Source: Rhizobium etli CFN 42 (lineage in GTDB: Bacteria > Pseudomonadota > Alphaproteobacteria > Rhizobiales > Rhizobiaceae). Taken from it: a DNA stretch of 64,000 bases. The DNA is taken from positions 809,001-873,000 of the forward strand of contig NC_007761.1 in NCBI RefSeq assembly GCF_000092045.1. Reading direction: 5' to 3'. Numbering within the stretch: position 1 is the first letter of the stretch; the number at the start of each line of letters is the position of its first letter. The notes beneath the pieces are model-generated. The model was given only the letters and a program-made list of their open reading frames with translations. It did no database searches and was not told the DNA's origin. This document shows, piece by piece, positions 7,315 to 15,875 of the stretch. Position numbers and translations under genes: made by a program.

Positions 7315-8907
7315 TCAGCGCGCGTAATTCCACGGCATGAGTGCATCGAGATCGCTGCTCGGCCAGCCGTTGGCGATCCGCTCAAGTGTTTGGGTGAGCC
7401 AAGCCTGCGGGTCCACGTTGTTCATCTTCGCCGTCTGAAGGAGCGTGGCGATAGTCGCCCAGGTCCTTCCACCGCCATCGCTGCCGGCGAAGAGACTGTT
7501 CTTTCTCGTGATCGTCTGGGGCCTGATGGCACGCTCAACGATGTTGCTGTCGAGCTCGATGCGGCCGTCGGTAAGGAAGCGTTCGAAGATGGAGCGACGC
7601 GAGGTGGCATAGCGGATCGCTTCTGCGAGCTTCGACTTGCCGGAGATCCGCGGCAGGGTCTTTTGCCACAGGGCGAAGAGCTCAGTGACAACTGCAGCAG
7701 ATGTCGCCTGACGTGCCGCGACACGCGCGTCAGGGCTCTGCCCCCGGGCCGCCGCTTCCACCTCCCAGAGCTTTGCCATCAATTCCACCGTCTCGCTGGC
7801 TATCTTGGAGCTGTCCGAGGCGTGGAGTTCGTAGAACTTGCGCCTGCTATGGGACCAGCAGCCGGCCAGCATCACGCCGTCATTGCCGCCGTCAGATCGG
7901 GCAAGCTTGTTGTAGGCACCATGCCCGTCCACCTGAAGGATACCGCGATAGCCATTCAGATGCCGGGCGACGCGATCGCCAGCGCGGCTATCTTCGAAGC
8001 GATAGGCGACCATCGGCGGGCCACTACCGCCAAAGGGTCTATCATCCCTCGCATAAGCCCATAGCCAGGCTGTCTTTGCCGATCCGGATCCGGGCGCGAG
8101 CGTTGGCAATGTCGTCTCGTCCGCAAAGATGCGCTCAGCCTTCTTGATCTCGGCGAGGATGTAGTCGGCCAGGATATCGAGCTCGTAGCCGAGCTTGCCC
8201 ATCCATTGGGCCATCAGCTTCCGGTCAAGCTCAACCTTGTCGCGTGCATAGATTGCCTCCTGTCGATAGAGCGGAAGGCCATCTGCATACTTCGAGACAG
8301 CGATCTGGGCGAGAAGCGCTTCCGTTGGAATGCCACCCTCGATGATGTGCGCGGGCGCGGCTGCCTGGATGACGCCGTCTTCGTTCTTGAAGGCATACTT
8401 CGGCCGCCGGGTGACGATGACGCGGAACTTCGCCGGCACGACGTCCAGTCGCTCCGAGACGTCTTCTCCGATCAGCACCTTCTGTTTGCCGATGTGTTCG
8501 TGCAGTTCATCCGGCTCGATCACCACTTCGACTCGTTCCAGATGAGGTGCAAAGCCCTTGCGCGGCCGGGGTGCACGTTTCGCATCGGGATCAGCGGCAC
8601 CCTTGTTTACCTTGGCTCGGATTGCCGAGATACCGGTCTCGATTTCCTCGAAGACAAAAGCCTGCTGCTCATCATCGATGCCCGGAGAGCCGAGCTTTTC
8701 CGATTGCCGGCCGAAGCGGGCGCGATCGAAGGCTTTCAGGATCTGGGTCAGTCGCTCGATGCGTTCGTCGGCATCGGCGTTTCTGGCTTTCAGGTCTGCG
8801 ACCTCGCTCTCGAGAGCATCGGTGCGCGCTGCCTTCTCGGCCATGGCGAGGACCATGGCTTTCAGGGTCTCTACATCATCCGGGAGCTGTAGATCGGGCG
8901 GCGTCAT
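7315..8907 (-). CDS. tnpC: IS66-family transposase TnpC (right copy)
   Basis: A 530-residue protein, identical in amino acid sequence to the left-copy TnpC: N-terminal coiled coil, zinc-finger region, DDE core (FADETTLPTL and LQVDGHGAYNK) and C-terminal WNYAR. The frame is intact. Because both copies are complete, either could supply transposition functions in trans to the other. Confidence 0.95.
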   Translation of the reverse strand: MTPPDLQLPDDVETLKAMVLAMAEKAARTDALESEVADLKARNADADERIERLTQILKAFDRARFGRQSEKLGSPGIDDEQQAFVFEEIETGISAIRAKVNKGAADPDAKRAPRPRKGFAPHLERVEVVIEPDELHEHIGKQKVLIGEDVSERLDVVPAKFRVIVTRRPKYAFKNEDGVIQAAAPAHIIEGGIPTEALLAQIAVSKYADGLPLYRQEAIYARDKVELDRKLMAQWMGKLGYELDILADYILAEIKKAERIFADETTLPTLAPGSGSAKTAWLWAYARDDRPFGGSGPPMVAYRFEDSRAGDRVARHLNGYRGILQVDGHGAYNKLARSDGGNDGVMLAGCWSHSRRKFYELHASDSSKIASETVELMAKLWEVEAAARGQSPDARVAARQATSAAVVTELFALWQKTLPRISGKSKLAEAIRYATSRRSIFERFLTDGRIELDSNIVERAIRPQTITRKNSLFAGSDGGGRTWATIATLLQTAKMNNVDPQAWLTQTLERIANGWPSSDLDALMPWNYAR

Positions 8908-8980
8908 GAGGCCTACCAGAGCACAATTTGCTCCGGTTTTCCTGCCTTTTCAGGCGGTTGATTCACTTCGCCGCAGCCCT

Positions 8981-9325
8981 TTACCCAACAATCTCCGGCG
9001 GCTTCACCGCCACTGAGCGCACCCGTTTCCAGTCCATGCCGTCAACGAGCGCCATGAGCTGAGCGTGATTGAGCTGCACCCGGTTGTGGCCGATCCGCGG
9101 CCAGCAGAACTGCGCCTTCTCCAACCGCTTGGAATAGAGGCAGACCCCTGATCCATCCCACCAGACGATCTTGACCCGGTCCGCCCGCTTCGCCCGGAAG
9201 ACATAAAGCGAGCCATTGAACGGATCACTGCCGGCGTCGCGCACCAGCGACAGCAAACTGTCCGGCCCTTTACGAAAGTCGATGGGGTGACTGGCGAGGA
9301 AGACCTTTACACCTGCGGGGATCAT
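8981..9325 (-). CDS. tnpB: IS66-family TnpB (right copy)
   Basis: A 114-residue protein identical to the left-copy TnpB (MIPAGVKVFLASHPIDFRKG at the N-terminus, LMALVDGMDWKRV near the end). It overlaps the upstream tnpA by ATGA at 9322-9325 and is followed after 73 bases by tnpC. Confidence 0.92.
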   Translation of the reverse strand: MIPAGVKVFLASHPIDFRKGPDSLLSLVRDAGSDPFNGSLYVFRAKRADRVKIVWWDGSGVCLYSKRLEKAQFCWPRIGHNRVQLNHAQLMALVDGMDWKRVRSVAVKPPEIVG

Positions 9326-9705
9326 GCTGAGCGAACTGCCCGGATGACACGCTGCAGATGAGCTTCGTCCACATCGGCGGGAGCGCGCACGACGACATCG
9401 CCAATCAGAACTTCGATTATCGCGCCGTCGGCAGATGGCGTGACTGCCTTATGACCGATCGGCGCTATGTTCTCCTTGTGAGAGCCCAGGGCGGCGCGAC
9501 GCCAGCCAAACAGTTGTGACGGATGGATATCAAGCCGACGTGCGATCGCTGACACGCTCGAGCCAGGCTCGAGTGCCTCTGCAACTGCACGCGCTTTAAA
9601 ATCGTCCGACCAGCGCCGCCGAAGCTGCCGAGGCGCGCCCTCAAATCGGTCCGCAACAGCCTCGATCATATGAAAAGTTCTAGTTCCAGAGCTAGGCGCA
9701 GACAT
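9322..9705 (-). CDS. tnpA: IS66-family TnpA (right copy)
   Basis: A 127-residue protein identical to the left-copy TnpA, with the helix-turn-helix near residues 28-68 (SVSAIARRLDIHPSQLFGWR). It is the first gene of the right copy. The 84 bases between its start and the element end (9789) presumably hold the promoter. Confidence 0.9.
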   Translation of the reverse strand: MSAPSSGTRTFHMIEAVADRFEGAPRQLRRRWSDDFKARAVAEALEPGSSVSAIARRLDIHPSQLFGWRRAALGSHKENIAPIGHKAVTPSADGAIIEVLIGDVVVRAPADVDEAHLQRVIRAVRSA

Positions 9706-9789
9706 AGAAGCTCACAGCAGTTCATCGTGTCCGCTACCGATAGCCGACCGCTAAGCTGCTTCGCCAGATGGGGTCTGCTTGTCGCTTAC

Positions 9790-9797
9790 TCATGAGC
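9790..9797. repeat. Target-site duplication of the second IS66 insertion, outer half (TCATGAGC)
   Basis: This octamer flanks the outer end of the right IS66 copy. Its duplicate sits at 6866-6873 in reverse complement, at the inner end of the left copy. Together with the 4361-4368/7285-7292 pair it records an exchange between the two elements. Confidence 0.9.
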
Positions 9798-10091
9798 TGG
9801 AGAGTGCTCTGGTTGACAATGCTCGCGCGCACCGCACCCGAAACACCGCCAACTGCGGCTCTCACCGAACAGGAAATTGAAATCCTCGATCAAATGGTCA
9901 GCAATGTAGGCAACCGGCAGACGACGCCGGGATCGCTAGTCTTCTATCTCACCAAACTCGCTCGTTTAGGCGGTTACCTTGCAAGAACATCAGATCCACC
10001 ACCGGGAAATACGGTCGTCTGGCGCGGCCTCAGCCGGTTGACAGATATTCGCCTCGGAACCGAAATAGCAGCGACGCCCAGATGTGGGTAA
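9790..10091 (+). pseudogene. IS4-family transposase, C-terminal fragment
   Basis: Reading from the IS66 border, the frame encodes MSWRVLWLTMLARTAPETPP, then ALTEQEIEILDQM and a stop at 10089-10091. This is the C-terminal end of an IS4/Tn5-like transposase. It continues the fragment at 6866-7195 exactly: the shared TCATGAGC codes for the (I)MS where the two halves meet. The apparent ATG at 9768 lies in the IS66 terminus and is not a real start. Confidence 0.85.
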
Positions 10092-10136
10092 TCGCAAGCC
10101 GGTGAAGGCCGTGTCAATTACTGGGGCAGGTCAGGT

Positions 10137-11219
10137 CTATAAATGGGCGGGCGATGTCTTTATCCAATATTGATTGGGGCCAAGAGAAAATGTTCCTTCC
10201 GAAAAGGTCCCTGTTGCTTCAATTCCAAGTTTTGTACGGATTTTCTCAAGATCCAATCCGAGTTGTGGAGAAAAATCTGACAAATTTTGTAATCCAGTTG
10301 GGGTCTGTGGGGCAAAGAAACTGGCAGTCTCAGTCAATGTGCGCGGAACCAGCCCAGTACCGCGCCATGATCCGACCAGCTGTGCGAATTGATCGGTGAA
10401 TGTAGACCGCCATGCATTTTTTCTGGACGCAGGAATCACCTCGTTCAGATAATCTGCTGTGATGGGATTGGGTGAAAACGCCACATCAGAAGGCGGGGCG
10501 TAAAAGCGAAAATAGATCGGCAGATCGACGTCTTCTCCCACCTCAAATAAGCGCTTGCGATCATCCGGAGAAGCGCTGGATAGTATCGTCAGAATGTCTG
10601 AATCCACGTCGCGCCAGTGGCGAAATACGTTTGTGTTCGCGTCCAGGAGGTAGGCCGTTTGCCCAGTTTCATCATAAGCACTGACGATGACATGACCAGG
10701 CAATGCGTTAGTAAAGATCGTGATGATCGCGCTTCGGATGCCTACCGCTTCAAGCAGGATAGATAGCCGGATCGAAACGTCGTAACAATTTCCGTCAATA
10801 GCCGTAAGCATGTCTGGAAACGTGAGCAATGGAAGAGCGCGGGTCTTATAGACAGGCATGCTGCCGTTCGCGCGAAGCACGAGGAAGAGGATGAACTTTT
10901 CGCTATCGGTCAGATGCGGGAATCGCTGGTCGATTGATGAACGCTCTCCTTGAAAATCTTTGGTCATTTGATCGCGTAGGAGCGATCGCAATTCGGGGAT
11001 AGTAACATCCGAATCAATTATCGGACGACGGAAAGATTGAAGGAAATTGAGATCCTCTTTCGATATCCCAGCTTCTAGCTTCACCTCGCGAGGGCCGTTG
11101 GGGCTTTCGACGAACGCAATTGTCTTCTCGCGGGGAAATGCAATCGCTACGCCGGCAATTGCAATCATTGCCGCAGCTGCTCCGCTTAACCAATAATTTC
11201 CGATCTGCTTGAAAATCAT
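10137..11219 (-). CDS. Transglutaminase-like domain protein, membrane-anchored or exported
   Basis: A 360-residue protein. It starts with a single hydrophobic segment (about residues 8-28, GAAAAMIAIAGVAIAFP) that could be a signal anchor. The middle holds a transglutaminase-like triad: DGNCYDVSIRLSILLEAVG (Cys near residue 144), GHVIVSAYDE (His near residue 175) and LLDANTN (Asp near residue 193). In bacteria this fold is usually a protease, amidase or transpeptidase-like enzyme rather than a true transglutaminase. The C-terminal half shows no domain I recognise. It stands alone between mobile elements, next to a polysaccharide locus, so it may have been part of the same accessory cluster. 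The substrate is unknown. Confidence 0.7.
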   Translation of the reverse strand: MIFKQIGNYWLSGAAAAMIAIAGVAIAFPREKTIAFVESPNGPREVKLEAGISKEDLNFLQSFRRPIIDSDVTIPELRSLLRDQMTKDFQGERSSIDQRFPHLTDSEKFILFLVLRANGSMPVYKTRALPLLTFPDMLTAIDGNCYDVSIRLSILLEAVGIRSAIITIFTNALPGHVIVSAYDETGQTAYLLDANTNVFRHWRDVDSDILTILSSASPDDRKRLFEVGEDVDLPIYFRFYAPPSDVAFSPNPITADYLNEVIPASRKNAWRSTFTDQFAQLVGSWRGTGLVPRTLTETASFFAPQTPTGLQNLSDFSPQLGLDLEKIRTKLGIEATGTFSEGTFSLGPNQYWIKTSPAHL

Positions 11220-11372
11220 GCTTTAGACCTTTGACTAGCCGAACTCACGAGTAATTGCCCGAAGAGCGAAGTGTCAAGCGCTGCTGAGGCGGTAGGGCTT
11301 CATCGATGTCAGTCCGCGACGGTGGAGTACACGATGCACGAGCGCTGGCGGGGGCACGGTGACCTGATGTGG

Positions 11373-12704
11373 TGGACGGCCTCCGCACCCGGCATCGCAA
11401 TGTGCCAAAGTGTGGCTGTCGAAAGTCACATAAGGGAGAGCCGTCCATGGAGAAGATTACCACAATTGGTCTGGATATCGCCAAGCATGTATTTCAGGTT
11501 CACGGGATCAATGGTGCCGGCGCGACGGTGAACCGCCGCAAGCTGCGCCGCGACGATGTCGTTGGATTCTTCAAGGCATTGCCGCCATGCCTGATCGGAA
11601 TCGAGGCATGCGCGACTGGACACCACTGGGCTCGGGTTCTTATGGCGCTGGGTCACGAGGTTCGGCTGATGCCGGCGTCTTACGTCAAGCCATATGTGAA
11701 GCGGCAGAAGAATGACGCGACGGATGCCGAGGCGATTTGCGAGGCGGTGACGCGGCCGACGATGCGCTTCGTTCCAGTGAAAAGCGAGGAGCAACAGGGT
11801 GTGCTGATGCGGCATCGGGTCCGCGAGCTTTTGATCCGGCAGCGGACAATGCTGGTGAACGCCTTGCGCGGCCACTTGGCGGAGTTCGGCATCGTAACGC
11901 GACAGGGCATTGCCGGCGTCGGAATGCTGATCGCGTTGGTCGACGACGATGATCACGATCTAATCCCGCCGCTTGCGCGGTCCGCGCTTCTTCCCCTAAT
12001 CGGGCAGTTGCGGGAGGTGCACGAGAAGGTCAGAGAGCTGGATCGCCAAATTCATGCTTGGCATCGCTCGAACGAACTGAGCCGCCGCCTTGAGACGATC
12101 CCTGGAATTGGCCCGATCACTGCCAGCGCAATTGCCGCGACGGTGACCGACGCGTCGTTCTTCAAATCCGGCCGACAATTGGCGGCATGGATAGGCCTGG
12201 TGCCGCGGCAGAACTCATCGGGTGGCAAGGACCGCCTCGGAAGGATCAGCAAACAAGGCGATCCCTATCTCCGCCGGCTTCTTGTTGTGGGCGCGCATGC
12301 GGTGCTTCGTTTCAGCGGCAAGGCTAAAGTTGCACCGACGCGTTGGGCCGCCGAACTTCTGCCGCACAACTTCGTCGCTGTTGCTTTGGCCAACAAGATG
12401 GTGCGGATCGTCTGGGCGTTGATGACGACGGGCAGGCGCTTTGAGGCGACCGCTGCCCTTTGAATGCTCACAGAGGATGCAGAAATTGGTGAGGTGCTGA
12501 TGGCGTGATGGCGAACGGTCGAGCCGGGATCGGACAAACCCGATCAGTGGGTGCCGCTTGAAAGCATTGACCTGTCTGGGATCCGATCAGCGGACTACAT
12601 CAGGGCCAGCGGCATGAACGCGCCGCAATCAAAGGCCGTATACATGCCTGCACCCGACCAATCTGCCAGAAACACTAACTGCCCCTTGCCACGGAGGCCG
12701 TCCA
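11373..12704 (+). mobile_element. IS110-family element, IS1111-type
   Basis: One intact transposase gene (11447-12463) is bracketed by a 13-bp inverted repeat, TGGACGGCCTCCG at 11373-11385 and its reverse complement at 12692-12704. Subterminal inverted repeats of this kind distinguish the IS1111 group from other IS110 elements. The true ends lie a few bases outside these repeats and cannot be set without an empty site. The long non-coding stretch after the gene (12464-12691) belongs to the element. Confidence 0.75.
11447..12463 (+). CDS. IS110-family (IS1111 group) transposase
   Basis: A 338-residue protein from ATG 11447, preceded by AAGGGAGAG as ribosome-binding site. The frame is open from further upstream, but that extension has no family features. 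The N-terminal DEDD (RuvC-like) domain starts with TTIGLDIAKHVFQVHG (Asp near residue 10) and includes the conserved KNDATDAEAI block (about residues 86-95). The C-terminal Tnp_20 domain has ETIPGIGPITASAI (about residue 216) and GLVPRQNSSGGKDRLGRISK. It appears complete and probably active. Confidence 0.92.
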   Translation: MEKITTIGLDIAKHVFQVHGINGAGATVNRRKLRRDDVVGFFKALPPCLIGIEACATGHHWARVLMALGHEVRLMPASYVKPYVKRQKNDATDAEAICEAVTRPTMRFVPVKSEEQQGVLMRHRVRELLIRQRTMLVNALRGHLAEFGIVTRQGIAGVGMLIALVDDDDHDLIPPLARSALLPLIGQLREVHEKVRELDRQIHAWHRSNELSRRLETIPGIGPITASAIAATVTDASFFKSGRQLAAWIGLVPRQNSSGGKDRLGRISKQGDPYLRRLLVVGAHAVLRFSGKAKVAPTRWAAELLPHNFVAVALANKMVRIVWALMTTGRRFEATAAL

Positions 12705-12806
12705 TACATGCCACTGAACTTTCATCCAGCGGCGACTAGAGCCTCGGCGGTTTTTGAACCGCTCCCAAACGTTGGACCACCGGATGCTAGAGTTTTCCGG
12801 CTTTAT
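12464..12806. other. Non-coding 3' part of the IS110 element and junction sequence
   Basis: Positions 12464-12704 are the non-coding tail of the IS1111-type element, including its right subterminal repeat. From 12705 to 12806 I see no gene or repeat. Short open frames here have no recognisable features. Confidence 0.5.
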
Positions 12807-12905
12807 TCAGGGAGGCGGGCTGGTTGCGCACCCTGAATTCACCAACGAGATCGGCACCTTGTTGCCGATCGCACCATGAGGTCTTTCCTCATTGTACAAC
12901 ACGAC
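12807..12905 (-). pseudogene. IS3-family transposase (OrfB), C-terminal remnant
   Basis: The minus strand encodes [20 protein letters not shown] and then about a dozen residues to a stop. The YNExRPH.AIGN block is the well-known C-terminal end of IS3-family OrfB integrases. Nothing of the catalytic DDE part remains upstream. This scrap overlaps the 5' end of the next gene on the other strand, showing that an IS3-type element once inserted there. Confidence 0.75.
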
Positions 12906-13429
12906 GACAGAACACCCACGGGACCGAGGTTCGCGAGCTTTTGTATCCGTGGCATCCCTGGTCCGGACGGCTCGTTCACGTGCATGAGTCTGTGTCCAAA
13001 GGGACGCATATTTTCCGCTGCAGCCTTTCTGGTTCTTCTTCTGGTCGACTTCTTGAGGTCCCGTCGTGGATGTTCGACCGATCAGTGAGTGGTTGTTGGC
13101 GCAGCCTGCCGATTCCGCACGTCGATCTCGCAAGCCTGCATATTTTGGCAAGATTGCTGAAGGACGCTGATGCCTCATCGCAATCTTCGGTAATGGGCGC
13201 AGCATTGGTCTCTCACGAAACGAGTCGGAGAGATGTTCATGCCTCGCCAGCCCATGACATGCCAGTTCGATCTGTTCTCGGCCCCGCAGCGGGGGAAGAC
13301 GGCAGGGACGCCGCAATGGCCGGAGTTGCCGGAGGAGACCCGCCACGCGTTGACGGTGCTCATCGTGCGGCTGTTCGTCGATCACGCAAAGTGCGGACAT
13401 GCCTCCCAACAGAAGGAGGCCGGTCATGA
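12824..13429 (+). CDS. DUF5372-like protein of the recombinase module, 5' end replaced by IS3 remnant
   Basis: The recognisable part starts near 12914 ([20 protein letters not shown]) and continues with [20 protein letters not shown] and [14 protein letters not shown] know this pattern from small proteins encoded upstream of a serine recombinase in rhizobia (DUF5372 by memory). The first ~30 codons (12824-12913) are antisense to the IS3 scrap, so the native start is probably lost and the gene may be inactive. The frame runs past the domain to 13429, overlapping the next two genes. Function is unknown. Confidence 0.5.
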   Translation: MRTLNSPTRSAPCCRSHHEVFPHCTTRRQNTHGTEVRELLYPWHPWSGRLVHVHESVSKGTHIFRCSLSGSSSGRLLEVPSWMFDRSVSGCWRSLPIPHVDLASLHILARLLKDADASSQSSVMGAALVSHETSRRDVHASPAHDMPVRSVLGPAAGEDGRDAAMAGVAGGDPPRVDGAHRAAVRRSRKVRTCLPTEGGRS

Positions 13430-13436
13430 TGCATGA
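13233..13436 (+). CDS. Small conserved protein preceding serine recombinase
   Basis: A 67-residue protein (65 if ATG 13239 is used). It has a short N-terminal CQFDLFSAP segment and a C-terminal [20 protein letters not shown] helix-like region. I recognise this as the small partner gene that sits between the DUF5372-like gene and the recombinase in rhizobial mobile modules. It overlaps the recombinase start by 11 bases, which suggests coupled translation. Its role is unknown. Confidence 0.55.
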   Translation: MFMPRQPMTCQFDLFSAPQRGKTAGTPQWPELPEETRHALTVLIVRLFVDHAKCGHASQQKEAGHDA

Positions 13437-15488
13437 GAAGATCGGGCCGCATCATCTGGAGCGGAAGGCCATCCTCTATGTTCGGCAGTCCTCGGCTCAC
13501 CAGGTTCTGCACAATCGAGAGAGCAGCGCCCTCCAATACGCCATGCGCGACCGTCTGGCAGCGCTTGGATGGTCACATATAGAAACGGTGGACGACGACC
13601 TTGGTCGTTCGGCCGCCGGCGGCGTGACCCGCGCTGGACTTGATCGGATGGTGGCGGAAGTCTGCCTTGGCAAGGTCGGCGCCGTGGCCGCGCGTGAGGT
13701 ATCGCGCTTCGCCCGGAACAGCCGCGATTGGCAGCAACTCATCGAGATGTGCCGCGTTGTCGATACCGTCCTGGTCGATCAGGAAGCAGTTTATGCGCCC
13801 CGCCAGGGCAACGACCGCCTGCTCTTGGGTTTGAAGGGCAGCCTCAACGAATATGAACTCGATCTCTTGCGTCAGCGTTCCCTTTCCGCCCGCTATGAGA
13901 AGGCTCGCCGCGGTGAGCTCGTCGTCACTGTTCCGGCCGGCTTCGTAAAGGCCGGTGATAGGATCGAGAAGGATCCCGACCGACGCATCCAGGAAGCCAT
14001 CGCACTCGTCTTCAACAAGGTCACCGAACTCGGGAGTGCCCGGCAGGCCTTGCTATGGTTCCTTGAGCAGGGATTGGACCTGCCCGTCAGGTGCGCCAAC
14101 GGTGACGTCATCTGGCGCAGGCCAAATTATGCCACCATCCACCGGATGATTGCGAACCCGATCTACGGCGGCGCTTACGCGTATGGTAAGAGTCGCTCCG
14201 TGCCCCGATACGATGACCGGTCTGGAATTCGCCGCAAGGCGCGTGATGAATGGCTGGCGCTGATCCCGGATGCGCACGAAGGTTACATCAGTTGGGACGG
14301 GCGGAGGAGATCCGCAAGATGGTCAGCGACAATGTACCGGCCAGTCGCCATCATGGAGCGCCGAAGCATGGCGACGCTCTGCTTGCCGGCCTTTTCCGCT
14401 GCAAAAGGTGCGGCCGGAAGCTGACGGTTCGTTACACAGGCGCCAACCATAACATCCCACGCTATTCCTGTTGGCGCGGTCTACTCGATAATGGCGAACC
14501 ACGTTGCATCGCCTTCGGCGGTCTGCGGGTCGATGATGCGATCGAGGAGGCGCTGCTCGGCGTGGTCGAACCAGGAGCCATTGCCGCCGCCATCGAGGCG
14601 GAACGCAATATGGCCAGCCAACGCGATCAGGTTCAGGATGTCCTGCTTCGCGACCTCGAGGCAGCACGCTATGGAGCCGACCGGGCATTCCGGCAATATG
14701 ACGCGGCCGATCCGGAGAACAGACTTGTAACGTCTGAGCTCGAAGCGCGCTGGAATAAGACACTCGCACGCGTCGGCGAGATCGAGGCCAGGATTGCCAA
14801 ACATCGGACAGTTACGCCGCAGCCGTTCCCCATGTCCGCATCACAGGTAACCGCACTTGCGGGAAACCTTCGCACCGTCTGGACGGCGCCGACAACCGAT
14901 GCAAGGCTGAAGAAGCGCATCGTGCGCACGCTCATCAATGAAGTGGTCGCCGATCTCGATGATGGAACCTCTGAGATCGTCCTCGTCATTCATTGGGTTG
15001 GAGGCGTCCACACCGAGCTGCGCCTGCCGAAGCGACGCCGTGGCCAAAGAAACGCGACCCCTGACGACATTGTCGACGCTGTCAGACAGGTCGTCTTGAT
15101 CGCCAATGATGATGTGATTGCCGGTGTCCTCAATCGCAACGGACTGACGACCGGCAATGGCAATCGCTGGACACGGGAGCGGGTCACCGCGCTGAGGTCA
15201 TATCGCAAGATTCCGGTCTTCCGTCCCCAGATCGACGGGGTCGAGCCGTGGCTTAATCTGGGCGGTGCGGCGAAGTTGCTCGGGATAACGCCAAAGACGC
15301 TGCGTCTGGCGGCCGAGGCGGGCGATATTGAGGGGGTTCATCCGCTACCCGATGGCCCATGGATCTTCAGCCGTTCCAAACTCGCGACCCCACAAGCACG
15401 TCAGATCCTCAATCATGCCCGGAAGAACCCTCGCCACCCCGCGGGATCGCCTCCAGATCAGGAAAACCTATTCCCTTCAATGACATAG
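13426..15488 (+). pseudogene. Large serine recombinase, frameshifted by one base near 14299
   Basis: The start at ATG 13426 has a good AGGAGG site (13414-13419). The N-terminal resolvase domain has the nucleophile region [13 protein letters not shown] (Ser near residue 24) and [15 protein letters not shown] with catalytic arginines. The recombinase domain follows, then a zinc ribbon (CKRCGRK, then later CW and C) and a coiled coil, with the C-terminus at 15488. Near 14299 the frame slips: TGG GA- CGG GCG GAG lacks one base, and the protein continues in the frame starting 14250. Repairing it gives about 687 residues. The break sits between the recombinase domain and the zinc ribbon, so the product is probably inactive. 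Confidence 0.85.
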
Positions 15489-15596
15489 AAAGATGGGTGT
15501 TATGAAACAGGATTGTAGTCTCTGCGCCAATCCTCCATCTTTTCGCGGTGCTCTAACGCGGTTATAATCTTCGCGCGACATGGCGGAGATGGGGGC

Positions 15597-15875
15597 ATGC
15601 GTCCGCGTTATCGCAATCAGCAGAAGAAATCGGTGCTGCTCAGGGCGCCGGGTTGAGTCATCGGCGCGGTCGCGTTTGGTGCGGCCGGCGGCTGGACTGC
15701 TAGCGAGATGCTGGCCTCATGGAGCGCTTCAGGCGCCGCCGGGCAATCGTGCACGGTCAAGGGCAATATCAGCATGAATACCGGCGAGCGCATCTTCCAC
15801 GTGCCGGGGCAGCGATAGTATGCACAGACGAAGATCAGCCCCCAGTATGGAGAACGTTGGCCGGGATCGAAAAGA
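15597..15875 (+). pseudogene. Sunset-domain protein (ExoI-like C-terminal type), two internal stops
   Basis: From ATG 15597, after a GGAG-rich stretch, the frame reads MRPRYRNQQKKSVLLRAPG, then TGA (15654-15656), then VIGAVAFGAAGGWTASEM (a hydrophobic anchor), SCTVKGNISMNTGERIFHVP, TAG (15816-15818), and YAQTKISPQYGERW. The last blocks are the sunset domain found in rhizobial proteins annotated as succinoglycan biosynthesis ExoI-like. The second stop replaces the expected Tyr after GQR. Similarity fades after about 15865. The gene is clearly dead. Its decay next to the tRNA fits an eroding island edge. Confidence 0.75.

Larger units (their letters stand above)
7293..9789 (-). mobile_element. 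IS66-family insertion sequence, right copy, 2,497 bp
   Basis: This is an exact-length inverted copy of 4369-6865: position p in the left copy corresponds to 14158-p here. The only difference seen is at 8848 (left 5310), a synonymous change in tnpC. The flanks are GTCGTATC on the inner side and TCATGAGC on the outer side, which do not match each other but match the flanks of the left copy in reverse complement. Near-identity implies very recent duplication or gene conversion. Confidence 0.95.

Noticed and set aside
4369..9789. The two inverted IS66 copies as a composite transposon moving cargo
   Set aside because: The 427-bp spacer has no intact gene, and the outer flanks (GATACGAC and TCATGAGC) do not match as one target duplication would. 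Two separate insertions followed by inversion explain the data better.
14250..14424. Programmed frameshift in the serine recombinase
   Set aside because: No slippery heptamer or stimulatory structure was seen at the break; a simple one-base deletion in a decaying region is more likely.
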